A stretch of 64,000 bases of DNA from Sphingomonas sp. Mn802worker (GTDB lineage Bacteria; Pseudomonadota; Alphaproteobacteria; Sphingomonadales; Sphingomonadaceae): positions 1-64,000 of the forward strand of contig NZ_AORY01000004.1 of assembly GCF_000382485.1 (NCBI RefSeq), read 5' to 3'. The translations under genes and the position numbers were made by a program. Position 1 is the first letter of the stretch; the number at the start of each line of letters is the position of its first letter. Below are positions 36,184 to 45,588 of the stretch, piece by piece. The notes below the pieces were generated by a model. That model searched no databases and was not told where the DNA came from. It worked only from the letters and a program-made list of their open reading frames with translations.

Positions 36184-38247
36184 CTACCAGATCTTCACGC
36201 GCTGGTCGGGCGCGAGGTACAGCTTGTCGCCGGGCTTCACGTTGAACGCATTGTACCAGGCATCGACGTTGCGGACGACGCCGTTGACGCGGTTGTACGC
36301 CGGCGAGTGCGGATCGGTGAGCAGGCGGCTGCGCAGCGCGTCTTCGCGCACCTTCGACTGCCACGCCTGCGCGTAGGCGAGGAAGAAGCGCTGGTCGCCG
36401 GTCAGCCCGCCGATCACCGGTGCCTTGCCGTGCGTCTGCTGGTACTTCTGATACGCGGTATACGCCGCCTCGACACCGCCGAGATCGCCGATGTTCTCGC
36501 CCAGCGTCAGCTGACCCTTGATGTGCGTGCCGGGGATAGGTTCATAGGCATCGTACTGCGTGACGAGTTGTCCCGTCCGCTTGGCAAAGGCCGCGCGCGT
36601 CTCAGGCGTCCACCAGTTCTCGAACTTGCCGGTCGGGCCGAACTGGCTGCCCTGATCGTCGAAGCCGTGGCCCATCTCGTGGCCGATCACCGCACCGATC
36701 GCGCCGTAATTGACCGCCGCATCCGCCTTCGGATCGAAGTACGGCGGCTGCAGGATCGCGGCCGGGAAGGTGATCTGATTCGACAGCGGGTTGTAATAGG
36801 CGTTCACCGTTTGCGGCGTCATGCCCCAAAGCGTGCGGTCAACCGGTTTGCCGAGGTACGACAGGTCGAGCTGGTGCTGGAATTCGCCCGCGCGCATGTT
36901 GTTGCCGAGCGGATCGCCGCGGACGACCTTGAAGTTCGAATAGTCGATGTACTTGACCGGATGGCCGACGCGCGGATCGAACGCCGCCAGCTTGGCAAGC
37001 GCCGCCTGCTTGGTCTTGGCATCCATCCAGGTGTTGGCGCTGATCCGCTCGTTGTAGCCGGCGCGCAGGTTGTCGATCAGCTCGCCCATCTTCGCCTCGG
37101 ACTCGGGCGGGTAGTGGCGTGCGACATACACCTGGCCGACCGCCTCGCCCATCGCCCCGTTGACGAGCGCGATGCCGCGCTTCCAGCGCGCGCGCTGCTC
37201 CTGCTGGCCCGACAGCGTCTTGCCGTAGAAGTCGAAGCTGGCGGTGTCGAACGCCTTCGGCAGCACCGATGCGTTGTTGCTGGCGAAGCGGAACTTCATC
37301 CAGTCCTGCCACGTCGCGACCGGCGTTCCGGCGTAGATCTTGCCGAGCGCGGTCAGTGCGGTCGAGGTGCCCATAATGACGACCGGGAAGCGCTCGTACC
37401 CCGCGGTCTTGAGCATCAGCGGCCAGTTGAATTCGGGCGCCAGCGCCTTGCGTTGCGCGGTGTCCATCGGCTTCAGCATCGCCTGAAGATCGCGCTGCTG
37501 GACCGGGGTCCATTGGACCTTCGCCATCGCGGTCTCGAGCGCGACGATACGGTCAGCCTTGGCGGAAGCGTCGGCGATGCCTGACAGCGTCAGCACCTGC
37601 TCGACATACTTGCGATAAGCAGCGCGATAGGCGTCGTACTTGGCGCCCGGCAGCAGGAAGTAATCCTGCGGCATGCCGAGCGAGCCTTGGCTGGCGATCG
37701 CGGTGTATTGCGTGGGATCGGCGGGATTGGGCAGCTGACCTACCTCGACCGGCGAGGCGTAGCCGACGCTGGCGAACAATGTCTGGAGCTTGGTCTTGTC
37801 GTTGGCGGCGTCGATCTTCGCGAAATAGGGCTTCAGGGGCGCGGTGCCCGCACGCTCGATCGCGGCCTCGTCCATGAAGCTGCCGTACAGATCGCCGATC
37901 TGCTTGCCGCCGGCGCCGACCGCGGCGGGATCGCGCGCGGCGTCGGTCAGGATGTCGCGCACCTGCCCCTCGGCCTCATCAGCCAGGATGACGCCCGCGC
38001 CCGCGCTGGTGCGATCGGCGGCGATCGGCGTGCGCTTGTCCCAGCTACCGTTGGCGTAGGTCCAGAAATCGTCGCCCGGCTTCACCGACTTGTCCTCGGC
38101 GGTCAGGTCGATCCCGAACGTGCCGTAGCGCGGGCCGGTCTTGGTCGCCGCAGCGGGTGCCGGCGCGGCCGTCTGCGCGAGCGTGGGCGCGGCGATGGCG
38201 AGTGTGGCAGCACCCAATGACAGGCGCGCGAATACAGAGAGTTGCAT
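36184..38247 (-). CDS. M13 (neprilysin-type) zinc metallopeptidase, secreted
   Basis: The 687 residues begin with a Sec signal peptide (LGAATLAIAAPTLAQ, cleavage after about residue 25). Two M13 domains follow. The zinc site is HEMGH at residues 523-527 (in IGHEMGHGFDDQG), with the third ligand Glu near 584 in GENIGDLGG. NAYYNPLSNQITFPAAILQP matches the substrate-binding region, and the C-terminal VKIW is a family hallmark. It should be a periplasmic or outer-membrane-facing oligopeptidase. The length is typical. Confidence 0.95.
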   Translation of the reverse strand: MQLSVFARLSLGAATLAIAAPTLAQTAAPAPAAATKTGPRYGTFGIDLTAEDKSVKPGDDFWTYANGSWDKRTPIAADRTSAGAGVILADEAEGQVRDILTDAARDPAAVGAGGKQIGDLYGSFMDEAAIERAGTAPLKPYFAKIDAANDKTKLQTLFASVGYASPVEVGQLPNPADPTQYTAIASQGSLGMPQDYFLLPGAKYDAYRAAYRKYVEQVLTLSGIADASAKADRIVALETAMAKVQWTPVQQRDLQAMLKPMDTAQRKALAPEFNWPLMLKTAGYERFPVVIMGTSTALTALGKIYAGTPVATWQDWMKFRFASNNASVLPKAFDTASFDFYGKTLSGQQEQRARWKRGIALVNGAMGEAVGQVYVARHYPPESEAKMGELIDNLRAGYNERISANTWMDAKTKQAALAKLAAFDPRVGHPVKYIDYSNFKVVRGDPLGNNMRAGEFQHQLDLSYLGKPVDRTLWGMTPQTVNAYYNPLSNQITFPAAILQPPYFDPKADAAVNYGAIGAVIGHEMGHGFDDQGSQFGPTGKFENWWTPETRAAFAKRTGQLVTQYDAYEPIPGTHIKGQLTLGENIGDLGGVEAAYTAYQKYQQTHGKAPVIGGLTGDQRFFLAYAQAWQSKVREDALRSRLLTDPHSPAYNRVNGVVRNVDAWYNAFNVKPGDKLYLAPDQRVKIW

Positions 38248-38318
38248 TGATCCCCTTCCCCTACAACAGTGTGTCAGAGGCTTAAGTCAGTGCCGTAACC
38301 GATGCAACCATTCGTCGC

Positions 38319-40256
38319 TCAGCCGACGCGGTTGGCGACGAGGTCGTCGACCACCGCCGGGTCGGCGAGCGTCGACGTGTCGCCGAGCGAGCCCGTGTCG
38401 CCCTCCGCGATCTTGCGCAGGATGCGGCGCATGATCTTGCCAGAACGGGTCTTGGGCAGGCCGGGCGCGAATTGCAGCGCATCGGGTGTGGCGATCGGCC
38501 CGATCTCCTTCCTGACCCACCCCTTCAACTCGGCGGCGAGCGTGTCGGAGGGTTCGACGCCGGCTTTCAACGTGACATAGGCGTAGATGCCCTGACCCTT
38601 TACGTCGTGCGGCATGCCGACGACCGCGGCCTCGGCGACCTGCGGGTTCAGCACCAATGCGCTCTCGACCTCGGCGGTGCCCATGCGGTGGCCCGATACG
38701 TTGATGACATCGTCGACGCGGCCGGTGATCCAGTAATAGCCGTCCTCGTCGCGGCGGCAGCCGTCGCCGGTAAAATACTTGCCGGGATAGGTGGTGAAAT
38801 AGGTTTGAAAGAAGCGGTCGTGATCGCCCCAGACGGTGCGCATCTGCCCCGGCCATGACGCGGTGATGCACAGGTTCCCGCTGGTCGCACCGTCGAGCAC
38901 CTGCCCGGTCTCGTCCACCAGTTGCGGCTGGACACCGGGAAGCGGTCTGGTGGCGGAGCCGGGTTTCAGCTCGGTCGCGCCGGGCAGGGGTGCGATCATC
39001 GCGCCGCCGGTCTCGGTCTGCCACCAAGTGTCGATGATCGGCGATCGCCCCTCGCCGACGACATCGTGGTACCAGCGCCACGCCTCGGGGTTGATCGGTT
39101 CGCCGACCGTGCCGAGCAGCTTGAGCGAGGCGCGGCTGGTGGCGTGAACGGGCACGTCGCCTTCCTTCATCAGCGCGCGAAGCGCGGTCGGCGCAGTGAA
39201 CAGCGTGTGCACCTGATGCCGGTCGACCACCTGCCAGATGCGGCTGGCGTCGGGCCAGGTTGGCAGCCCCTCGTACATCAACGTCGTCGCGCCGTTCGCG
39301 AGCGGGCCATAGACGATATAGGTGTGCCCGGTGACCCAGCCGATGTCGGCCGCGCACCAGTAAACGTTCGGCGCGCGGTAATCGAACACGAGGCCGTGGG
39401 TGTAGGCGGCCCAGAGCAGGTACCCCCCGGTGGAGTGGAGCACGCCCTTCGGTTTTCCGGTCGAGCCGGAGGTGTATAGGATGAACAGCGGATCCTCGGC
39501 GTTCATCGGCTCCGGCGCGCAGTCGTCGGCCACGTCGGCGACAGCATCATGGTACCAGGTGTCCCGCGCACCCATCGCCACATCCTCGCCGGTTGCGCGG
39601 ATGACGAGCACGCGCTCGAGCGTCGGGGCGTGTTCGGCGGCGGCGTCGACGTTTGCCTTGAGCGGGATCGTCTTGCCGCCGCGACGGCCGTAGTCGGCGG
39701 TGACGACGATCTTTGAGCCGCAATCCTCGATCCTCCCGGCGAGCGCGTCGGGGGAGAAGCCGCCGAACACGACCGAGTGGATCGCACCGATCCGCGCGCA
39801 GGCGAGCAGCGCGAACGCGGCCTCGGGGATCATCGGCAGGTAGATCGTGACGCGGTCGCCTTTCGCGACGCCCTGCGCCTTCAGCACATTGGCGAAGCGG
39901 CACACCTCCCGGTGCAACTCGGCGTAGGTGATCCGGCGCGGTTCCTCGGTCGGGGTGTCTGGTTCCCAGATGATCGCGACTTGCTCGGCGCGGTCGGCCA
40001 GGTGGCGGTCGATGCAGTTGACGCTAACGTTGAGTTGTCCGTCAGCGAACCAGCGGATGTGGAAGTCGTCGGCGTCGAACGACCAGTCGCCGGCGGTCGA
40101 AGGCGGCACGGTCCACTCGAGTTGCCCGGCCTGTTCAAGCCAGAAGGCGTCTGGTTGCGCGACACTCTGCGCATAGATCGCACGGTAGCCGGCGGCATCG
40201 ACGCGTGCGTCGCTCGCCCAAGCCGCGGGAACGGGGAACAGGTCGTGGTCGGGCAC
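38319..40256 (-). CDS. acs: Acetyl-CoA synthetase
   Basis: Acs activates acetate (and more slowly propionate) to the acyl-CoA with ATP. The 645 residues show [20 protein letters not shown] (ATP loop), [18 protein letters not shown], and [19 protein letters not shown]. The C-terminal [18 protein letters not shown] carries the acetylatable catalytic Lys. GTG 40256 begins [10 protein letters not shown]. The gene is divergent from the PilZ gene. With the propionyl-CoA module next door it may supply propionyl-CoA, but this is inference. Confidence 0.94.
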   Translation of the reverse strand: MPDHDLFPVPAAWASDARVDAAGYRAIYAQSVAQPDAFWLEQAGQLEWTVPPSTAGDWSFDADDFHIRWFADGQLNVSVNCIDRHLADRAEQVAIIWEPDTPTEEPRRITYAELHREVCRFANVLKAQGVAKGDRVTIYLPMIPEAAFALLACARIGAIHSVVFGGFSPDALAGRIEDCGSKIVVTADYGRRGGKTIPLKANVDAAAEHAPTLERVLVIRATGEDVAMGARDTWYHDAVADVADDCAPEPMNAEDPLFILYTSGSTGKPKGVLHSTGGYLLWAAYTHGLVFDYRAPNVYWCAADIGWVTGHTYIVYGPLANGATTLMYEGLPTWPDASRIWQVVDRHQVHTLFTAPTALRALMKEGDVPVHATSRASLKLLGTVGEPINPEAWRWYHDVVGEGRSPIIDTWWQTETGGAMIAPLPGATELKPGSATRPLPGVQPQLVDETGQVLDGATSGNLCITASWPGQMRTVWGDHDRFFQTYFTTYPGKYFTGDGCRRDEDGYYWITGRVDDVINVSGHRMGTAEVESALVLNPQVAEAAVVGMPHDVKGQGIYAYVTLKAGVEPSDTLAAELKGWVRKEIGPIATPDALQFAPGLPKTRSGKIMRRILRKIAEGDTGSLGDTSTLADPAVVDDLVANRVG

Positions 40257-40395
40257 GGGGGCAGGCTCCTATCCTTTTGGCGTGCTGCATGCGCTGCGTG
40301 GCGGGCAAGGGCAAGCAGCGCGCGGTCCCGGTTCACGCTTGATCGCGGTTCGTTATAACTTTGGTAACGCTTTCGTCGTTAAGGCGCGAAGCGCC

Positions 40396-40779
40396 ATGCA
40401 GCCGATCTCTTCCGTCACCGCCGATGTTTCCGCCGCGCGCGATCCCCGCACCAGCGTGATGTTGAGTGCGGATGTGGTGCGCAGCGAAGGATCGCAGCCG
40501 ACGCAGCACCGCGTGCTGAACGTGTCGAGACTGGGCGTGTGCATCGCCAAGCCGGTCGGCCTGGTGGCCGACATGCCGGTGCTGGTCTCGATCGGTCGCG
40601 TCGATCATGTCGGCGCGCGGGTGAAGTGGGTGCGCGGAGAGCGCGCGGGACTGCGCTTCGACGAGGCGATCGATCTCGACGCCGCGCGGCAGCGTCGCGT
40701 CGGTACCGCTGCACCGCCGCCGACCTCCGGCTGGATGGCGGCCGCGAACGAGCGCTTTCGCCGTCAGACTACGCTGTAA
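40396..40779 (+). CDS. PilZ domain protein (putative c-di-GMP binding)
   Basis: The 127-residue protein has one PilZ-like beta barrel: RTSVMLSADVVRSEGSQPTQ, then HRVLNVSRLGVCIAKP (the NxSxxG motif appears as NVSRLG), and GARVKWVRGERAGLRFDEAI. A weakly conserved arginine motif precedes it, so c-di-GMP binding is uncertain. ATG 40396 sits directly after a small hairpin (GGCGC-GAA-GCGCC, 40383-40395), and the only AAGG-type ribosome-binding bases overlap that hairpin. The 3' end overlaps the convergent regulator gene by 16 bases. Confidence 0.75.
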   Translation: MQPISSVTADVSAARDPRTSVMLSADVVRSEGSQPTQHRVLNVSRLGVCIAKPVGLVADMPVLVSIGRVDHVGARVKWVRGERAGLRFDEAIDLDAARQRRVGTAAPPPTSGWMAAANERFRRQTTL

Positions 40780-42152
40780 GGCACGACGCCGCGCCTCGCC
40801 GGATCGACGCGGATCGCGCGATCGGTCGGCGGAAAGGCGCGCTGGTCGCAGTCGCTGCGCGGGCACAAGCGGCACGAGATGCCGATCGGGGTCGGCGCGG
40901 CGGCCTGGCCGTGCGAAACCCCGACCGCATCGGCGTAGACGAAGTCGGCGGCGTGCACCGCCTCACACCCCAGCACCACCGCATAGCGGCGCGGCGCACG
41001 CGCGAAGCGGCCCGACGGCTTCACCAATCCTTTCGCCATCGACACGTAGCGAACACTGTCGGGCGTCTCGGCGTGCTGGACGAGGATGCGGTCGGGGATC
41101 GCCGCCGCCTCATGGACGTGCCACAGCGGACACGCGCCGCCGAAGCGCGCGAACTGCAACCGCGTGGCGGAATGTCGCTTGGTGATGTTGCCGGCCATGT
41201 CGACGCGGCAGAAATAGAACGGCACGCCCTCCGCGCCCAGGCGCTGCAGCGTCGATAGGCGATGACACGCCTGCTCGAAGCTGACGCCGAAGCGACGCGA
41301 CAGCCGGTCAATGTCGTGCCGCACCGCCTTCGCCTCCGCCCGGAATGCCGCATAAGGCATCACCAGCGCACCGGCGGCGTAATTGGCGAGCCCGATGCTG
41401 AGCAGCCGGCGCGCCTCGTCGGTTGCGAGCGGTGCAGCGGCGACGATCGCGGCGATCGGATCGGCGAGGGCGATGGCGGCGAGGCGGTGCGCGACGAGGA
41501 ACCGGCGCGTCTCGGCCGGCGCGGCGGCGGCGAGCGTCAGGACACTCCCATCGAAGCGCGCGAGCGGTGCGGCATCGTCGGGATCGACCGCCAGCGTCAC
41601 GTCATGCTGCGCGATCTGCCGCTCCAGGGCCTCGCCCGTACCTGCCAGCGCCTCGCCCGCGCGGTCGAGCGCGTCGACGTAATTGCCGGCGTCGTGAAAC
41701 CAATCGCGTACCGCCTCCCATGGGAGGCGCGCGCCGGCGCCGGCGAGATCGGTGCCCGTCGTCATCGCTTCCTCGGCCAGCGCGGCGCGTTCCTCGGCCG
41801 CGCGCTTGGCGGCGTGCAGTGCGATGAAACGGTCGGCCACGTCGGGACGCTCGTCCGCCAATCGTCCGATGCTCTCCGCATCGATCGGCGCAACCGATGG
41901 GTCCGCAAGCGCGGCGGCAAGCAATGACAAACGCCGCGCAGGCGCCTCGCCCTCGATGTCCGCGAGGGCAGCGGGAAAGTGACGCGCGAGCGCCGCGCTG
42001 ACCGCGGCGGTGAGCGGGCGCTCGCCACCCTCTAGCTGCGACAGGTAGCTGACCGACAGTCCGAGCCGCGCCGCCATCGCACGCTGGTTGAGCCCGATGG
42101 CCCGGCGCAGGTCGCGCAGGCGTTCGCCGGCGTAGAGGCGGGTCCGAGGCAT
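40764..42152 (-). CDS. PccR/ScfR-type short-chain acyl-CoA-responsive regulator
   Basis: The 462-residue protein has an XRE helix-turn-helix at about residues 8-60 (LRDLRRAIGLNQRAMAARLG, then SVSYLSQLEGGERPLT). A long middle domain includes FEQACHRLSTLQRLGAEGVP. The C-terminus has a Cys cluster, CRLCPRSDCDQRAFPP, the ImmA/DUF2083-related layout of short-chain fatty-acyl regulators such as PccR of Rhodobacter and RamB-like proteins. It is divergent from pccB, which those regulators control. The intergenic region has tandem TTCGCAA-like repeats that are its likely binding site. Confidence 0.87.
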   Translation of the reverse strand: MPRTRLYAGERLRDLRRAIGLNQRAMAARLGLSVSYLSQLEGGERPLTAAVSAALARHFPAALADIEGEAPARRLSLLAAALADPSVAPIDAESIGRLADERPDVADRFIALHAAKRAAEERAALAEEAMTTGTDLAGAGARLPWEAVRDWFHDAGNYVDALDRAGEALAGTGEALERQIAQHDVTLAVDPDDAAPLARFDGSVLTLAAAAPAETRRFLVAHRLAAIALADPIAAIVAAAPLATDEARRLLSIGLANYAAGALVMPYAAFRAEAKAVRHDIDRLSRRFGVSFEQACHRLSTLQRLGAEGVPFYFCRVDMAGNITKRHSATRLQFARFGGACPLWHVHEAAAIPDRILVQHAETPDSVRYVSMAKGLVKPSGRFARAPRRYAVVLGCEAVHAADFVYADAVGVSHGQAAAPTPIGISCRLCPRSDCDQRAFPPTDRAIRVDPARRGVVPYSVV

Positions 42153-42165
42153 CGCTCCGGCTTAA

Positions 42166-42209
42166 TTTGCAAGGTTGCCCTTCGCAACTTCGCAACTTCG
42201 CATTTGCGC
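42166..42209. promoter_or_regulatory. Tandem operator-like repeats between the regulator gene and pccB
   Basis: TTTGCAA occurs at 42166-42172, then TTCGCAA at 42181-42187 and 42189-42195, TTCGCAT at 42197-42203, and TTTGCGC at 42203-42209. The middle three repeat with an 8-base period. The array lies 14-57 bases from the regulator's start codon and 44-87 bases before pccB. TTTGCAAA-type half-sites are known for PccR-family regulators, so these are likely binding sites for the adjacent regulator. Confidence 0.65.
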
Positions 42210-42252
42210 CTGACGCTATCAGCGCGCAGGAGAGGCATCAGAGGAGATCAGG

Positions 42253-43779
42253 ATGTCATCGACGCTCGCCGAACTCGAGAAAAAGCGCGCCGCGGCGAAG
42301 CTGGGCGGCGGGCAGAAGCGGATCGATGCGCAACACGCCAAGGGCAAGCTTACCGCGCGCGAGCGGCTCGACGTGCTCTTGGACGAGGGGTCGTTCGAGG
42401 AGCTCGACATGTACGTCGAGCATAATTGTGTCGACTTCGGCATGCCTGCGCAGGTGATCCCCGGCGACGGTGTGGTGACCGGATCGGGGACGATCAACGG
42501 CCGGCTGGTGTTCGTGTTCAGCCAGGACTTCACCGTCTTCGGCGGCTCGCTGTCCGAGCGGCATGCGCAGAAGATCTGCAAGATCATGGACATGGCGATG
42601 AAGGTCGGCGCGCCGGTCATCGGCCTGAACGATTCGGGCGGCGCGCGCATCCAAGAGGGTGTCGCCTCGCTCGGCGGCTATGCCGAGGTGTTCCAGCGCA
42701 ACGTGCTCGCGTCCGGCGTGGTGCCGCAGATCAGCCTCATCATGGGGCCGTGCGCGGGCGGCGCGGTGTACTCGCCGGCGATGACCGACTTCATCTTCAT
42801 GGTGAAGGATTCGTCCTATATGTTCGTGACCGGCCCCGACGTGGTGAAGACGGTGACGAACGAGGTCGTGACACAGGAGGCGCTGGGCGGCGCAGTGACG
42901 CACACCACCAAGACCAGCGTCGCCGACAATGCGTTCGACGACGACATCGAGGTGCTGCTCGCCACGCGCGACTTTTTCGACTTCTTGCCGGGATCGAACC
43001 GCCAGCCGGTGCCCGAGCGGCCGAGCGACGATCCCTGGGACCGATTGGAGCCGAGTCTCGACACGCTGATCCCGGCATCCGCCAACCAGCCGTACGACAT
43101 GCACGAGCTGATCCGTAAGACGGTGGACGAGGGCGACTTCTTCGAGATTCAGCCGGGGCACGCAGGCAACATCATCTGCGGCTTCGGACGCGTCGAGGGG
43201 CGCACCGTCGGTGTCGTCGCCAACCAGCCGATGGTGCTGGCGGGCGTGCTCGACATCAATTCGTCGAAGAAGGCGGCGCGCTTTGTCCGCTTCTGCGACG
43301 CGTTCGACATCCCGATCGTCACCTTCGTCGACGTGCCCGGCTTCTTGCCTGGTACCGCGCAGGAGCATAACGGCATCATCAAGCATGGCGCGAAGCTGCT
43401 GTTCGCCTATGCCGAGGCGACCGTGCCCAAGATCACTGTCATCACCCGGAAAGCCTATGGCGGCGCGTACGACGTGATGGCGTCGAAGCATCTGCGCGGC
43501 GACCTCAACTACGCCTGGCCGACCGCCGAGATCGCGGTGATGGGCGCCAAGGGTGCGGTGGAGATCATCTTCCGCGGGAGGACGCCTGAGGAGATCGCCG
43601 AACGCACCGCCGAGTACGAGGCACGATTCGCCAACCCGTTCGTCGCCGCGTCCAAGGGGTTCATCGACGAGGTGATCATGCCGCACTCCACCCGCCGCCG
43701 CATCGCGCTGGGCCTGCGCAAGCTCGCGGGCAAGGCGCTGGAGAACCCGTGGAAGAAGCATGACAACATCCCGCTGTGA
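42253..43779 (+). CDS. pccB: Propionyl-CoA carboxylase beta (carboxyltransferase) subunit
   Basis: PccB transfers CO2 from biotin to propionyl-CoA, giving methylmalonyl-CoA. The 508 residues include [40 protein letters not shown], and [20 protein letters not shown] with an acyl-CoA oxyanion hole. [20 protein letters not shown] and [19 protein letters not shown] form the carboxybiotin-binding half. The ATG at 42253 has GAGGAGATCAGG upstream. It is the first gene of the long plus-strand run that ends with pccA. Confidence 0.95.
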   Translation: MSSTLAELEKKRAAAKLGGGQKRIDAQHAKGKLTARERLDVLLDEGSFEELDMYVEHNCVDFGMPAQVIPGDGVVTGSGTINGRLVFVFSQDFTVFGGSLSERHAQKICKIMDMAMKVGAPVIGLNDSGGARIQEGVASLGGYAEVFQRNVLASGVVPQISLIMGPCAGGAVYSPAMTDFIFMVKDSSYMFVTGPDVVKTVTNEVVTQEALGGAVTHTTKTSVADNAFDDDIEVLLATRDFFDFLPGSNRQPVPERPSDDPWDRLEPSLDTLIPASANQPYDMHELIRKTVDEGDFFEIQPGHAGNIICGFGRVEGRTVGVVANQPMVLAGVLDINSSKKAARFVRFCDAFDIPIVTFVDVPGFLPGTAQEHNGIIKHGAKLLFAYAEATVPKITVITRKAYGGAYDVMASKHLRGDLNYAWPTAEIAVMGAKGAVEIIFRGRTPEEIAERTAEYEARFANPFVAASKGFIDEVIMPHSTRRRIALGLRKLAGKALENPWKKHDNIPL

Positions 43780-43807
43780 GGGTCGTTGTCGCGCGGTGAT
43801 CGGCACA

Positions 43808-43825
43808 TTATCATGTCCATGATAA
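43808..43825. promoter_or_regulatory. Perfect palindrome before the small RHH-like gene
   Basis: TTATCATG and CATGATAA form an 18-bp palindrome with a 2-base spacer. It is AT-rich in a GC-rich region, immediately before the ribosome-binding site AAGGAG (43825-43830) of the gene at 43838. A longer imperfect match, GACATGATGTG at 43830-43840, pairs with CACATTATCATGTC upstream. It is a likely operator, possibly for autoregulation by the protein that follows. Confidence 0.6.
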
Positions 43826-43837
43826 AGGAGACATGAT

Positions 43838-44125
43838 GTGCAGACCGAACGTGTGACCTTTCTGACCACGCCCGACCAAAAGGCCGCGCTCGACGCCTAT
43901 GCCGCGTCGAACGGCAAGTCGGTGGGCCATGTCGTGCGCGAGGCAACGAGTCATTACATCGCGCCGCCGTCCGCATCAGGTGATGAGGGGGAGGACGAAC
44001 TCGACGCTATCGTGCCGATGGTCGAGGATGCGGTGCAGGAGATGACGGCGGCGATTGCCGCAATGCGCGCCGATATCGCGCGCACCTGTGCCCGTGTTGA
44101 TGCGATCCTAGGTGGCGAGGCATGA
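43838..44125 (+). CDS. Small ribbon-helix-helix-like (CopG/Arc type) protein, function unknown
   Basis: The 95-residue product begins MQTERVTFLTTPDQKAALDA then YAASNGKSVGHVVREATSHY. A beta strand (RVTFLTT) followed by two helices with a GKSVGHVVREA turn is the CopG/Arc DNA-binding arrangement. An acidic linker (SGDEGEDELDA) leads to a helical C-terminus (AVQEMTAAIAAMRADIARTC) suited to pair with a partner. GTG 43838 is the start, with AAGGAG at 43825-43830. The palindrome at 43808-43825 lies just upstream. It overlaps the next gene by four bases. Confidence 0.65.
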   Translation: MQTERVTFLTTPDQKAALDAYAASNGKSVGHVVREATSHYIAPPSASGDEGEDELDAIVPMVEDAVQEMTAAIAAMRADIARTCARVDAILGGEA

Positions 44126-44334
44126 GCGCGGGCGAGCGCGCGTTAAATGCGATCAAGACGATCTTCACGCTCAAGGAGCAGGTCGACGGGCTCGGGCGCG
44201 ACATTGCCGCGATGAACACGCGCGTGTCGCGACTTGCCGAGGCACATGGCGAGCTTCGTGACCGGGTCAGCCGGCTGGAAGGCATCATCGAGGGCGCGGC
44301 GATGGCGGCGCGGCAGCGGAGGATCGAGGAATGA
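44122..44334 (+). CDS. Small coiled-coil protein, function unknown
   Basis: The 70-residue product is almost entirely a predicted coiled coil: IKTIFTLKEQVDGLGRDIAA, then MNTRVSRLAEAHGELRDRVS, with hydrophobic residues at heptad spacing (L, V, L, I, M, V, L). It has no Cys, no signal peptide and no membrane segment. ATG 44122 overlaps the stop of the RHH-like gene and its own stop overlaps the epimerase start, both by four bases, so all three are coupled. The helical C-terminus of the neighbour suggests the two bind each other. No family is recognised. Confidence 0.6.
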   Translation: MSAGERALNAIKTIFTLKEQVDGLGRDIAAMNTRVSRLAEAHGELRDRVSRLEGIIEGAAMAARQRRIEE

Positions 44335-44762
44335 CAGCCGGCATGACACTGGGTCGCCTCAACCATGTGGGGGTCGCGACGCCGTCGATCGAGCGATCGG
44401 TCGCGACCTATCGCGCGCTGCTGGGGGCCGAGGCGATCGGCGAGCCGTTCGACCTGCCCGCGCAGGGCGTGCGCGTCTGCTTCGTCGACGCGCCCAACAC
44501 GCAGATCGAGCTGATCGAACCGTTCGATGACCAGTCGCCGATCGCCGGATTTCTGCGCAAGAACCCGGCTGGCGGGCAGCACCACGTCTGCTTCGAGGTG
44601 CCCGATATCGACACCGCGGTGGCGCACCTGAAGGCGGAGGGCGCGACCGTGCTGGGCGAACCGCGCATCGGCGCGCACGGCACGCCGATCGTGTTCGTCC
44701 ACCCGAAGGACTTCGGCGGCCTGCTGGTCGAGTTGATGGAAGCGCCCGCGGGCGAGCATTGA
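44331..44762 (+). CDS. mce: Methylmalonyl-CoA epimerase
   Basis: Mce interconverts (2S)- and (2R)-methylmalonyl-CoA between carboxylase and mutase. The 143-residue vicinal-oxygen-chelate protein starts LGRLNHVGVATPSIERSVAT with the metal-ligand His. It contains QIELIEPFDDQSPIAGFLRK and GGQHHVCFEVPDIDTAV with the second His pair, and ends HPKDFGGLLVELME with the ligand Glu. ATG 44331 overlaps the upstream stop, and ATG 44343 is a possible alternative. Confidence 0.94.
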   Translation: MTAGMTLGRLNHVGVATPSIERSVATYRALLGAEAIGEPFDLPAQGVRVCFVDAPNTQIELIEPFDDQSPIAGFLRKNPAGGQHHVCFEVPDIDTAVAHLKAEGATVLGEPRIGAHGTPIVFVHPKDFGGLLVELMEAPAGEH

Positions 44763-44776
44763 GCGAAAGGGCTGGC

Positions 44777-45565
44777 ATGACCGAATACCGGACGATCATC
44801 ACCGAGCGACGAGGCGACGTGCTGGTCGTGACGCTCAACCGGCCCGAGCGGCTGAACGCGGCATCGCTTGACCTCGCGCAGGAGTTGGGCGGCGCATTGT
44901 ATGACCTGCAGGGCGCGCGTGCGGTGCTACTGACAGGGGCGGGGCGGGCGTTCTGCTCGGGCGCGGACTTGCAAGCACGCGGCGAGCGCTCGGCGGTAGC
45001 GGGCGGTGATGCCAGCCATCACGCGCTTATGAACGTCTACAATCCGGTCGTGAGCCAGTTGCTTCGCTTGCCGGTGCCGGTCGTGACCGCGGTCAACGGC
45101 GCAGCGGCGGGGATCGGTTGTTCGATCGCGTTAGCGGGCGATTTCGTACTGGCGGGCAGGAGCGCCTATTTCCTCCAGGCGTTCGTCAACATCGGTTTGG
45201 TACCCGATGGCGGCTCATCTTGGCTGCTCGCGCGCGCGATCGGGCGGGCACGTGCGACTCAGATGGTGATGTTGGGTGAGCGGATCGGGGCAGACCAGGC
45301 GGCGGACTGGGGCTTGATCTACCGTACGGTCGATGACGCAGCGTTGATGGACGAGGCGCTGGCGCTCGCCACCCGGCTGGCGGCGGGGCCAACGGTCGCG
45401 CTTGCGGCGATGCGGCGTAATCTGATGACCGCGCTCGACGGATCGTTCGACGAGACGCTGCGTGCCGAGGCCGAGGGGCAGCGGACGGCCGGCAATTCGC
45501 ACGACGCGCGCGAAGGCACGGCGAGCTTCGCCGAGAAACGCAAACCCGTGTTCAAGGGCGCGTGA
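44777..45565 (+). CDS. Enoyl-CoA hydratase/isomerase family protein
   Basis: The 262 residues have a crotonase fold: [19 protein letters not shown] at the N-terminus, [18 protein letters not shown] (oxyanion loop), then [20 protein letters not shown] and [20 protein letters not shown]. The loop GLVPDGGSS has Asp where classical hydratases carry a catalytic Glu, a pattern seen in PaaG-like isomerases. ATG 44777 has GAAAGG upstream. A TTG at 44759 overlapping mce would add six residues. It lies between epimerase and mutase, so a role in short-chain acyl-CoA metabolism is likely. Confidence 0.85.
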   Translation: MTEYRTIITERRGDVLVVTLNRPERLNAASLDLAQELGGALYDLQGARAVLLTGAGRAFCSGADLQARGERSAVAGGDASHHALMNVYNPVVSQLLRLPVPVVTAVNGAAAGIGCSIALAGDFVLAGRSAYFLQAFVNIGLVPDGGSSWLLARAIGRARATQMVMLGERIGADQAADWGLIYRTVDDAALMDEALALATRLAAGPTVALAAMRRNLMTALDGSFDETLRAEAEGQRTAGNSHDAREGTASFAEKRKPVFKGA

Positions 45566-45588
45566 GCGCGAGCGGCCGAGGGAGCGAC

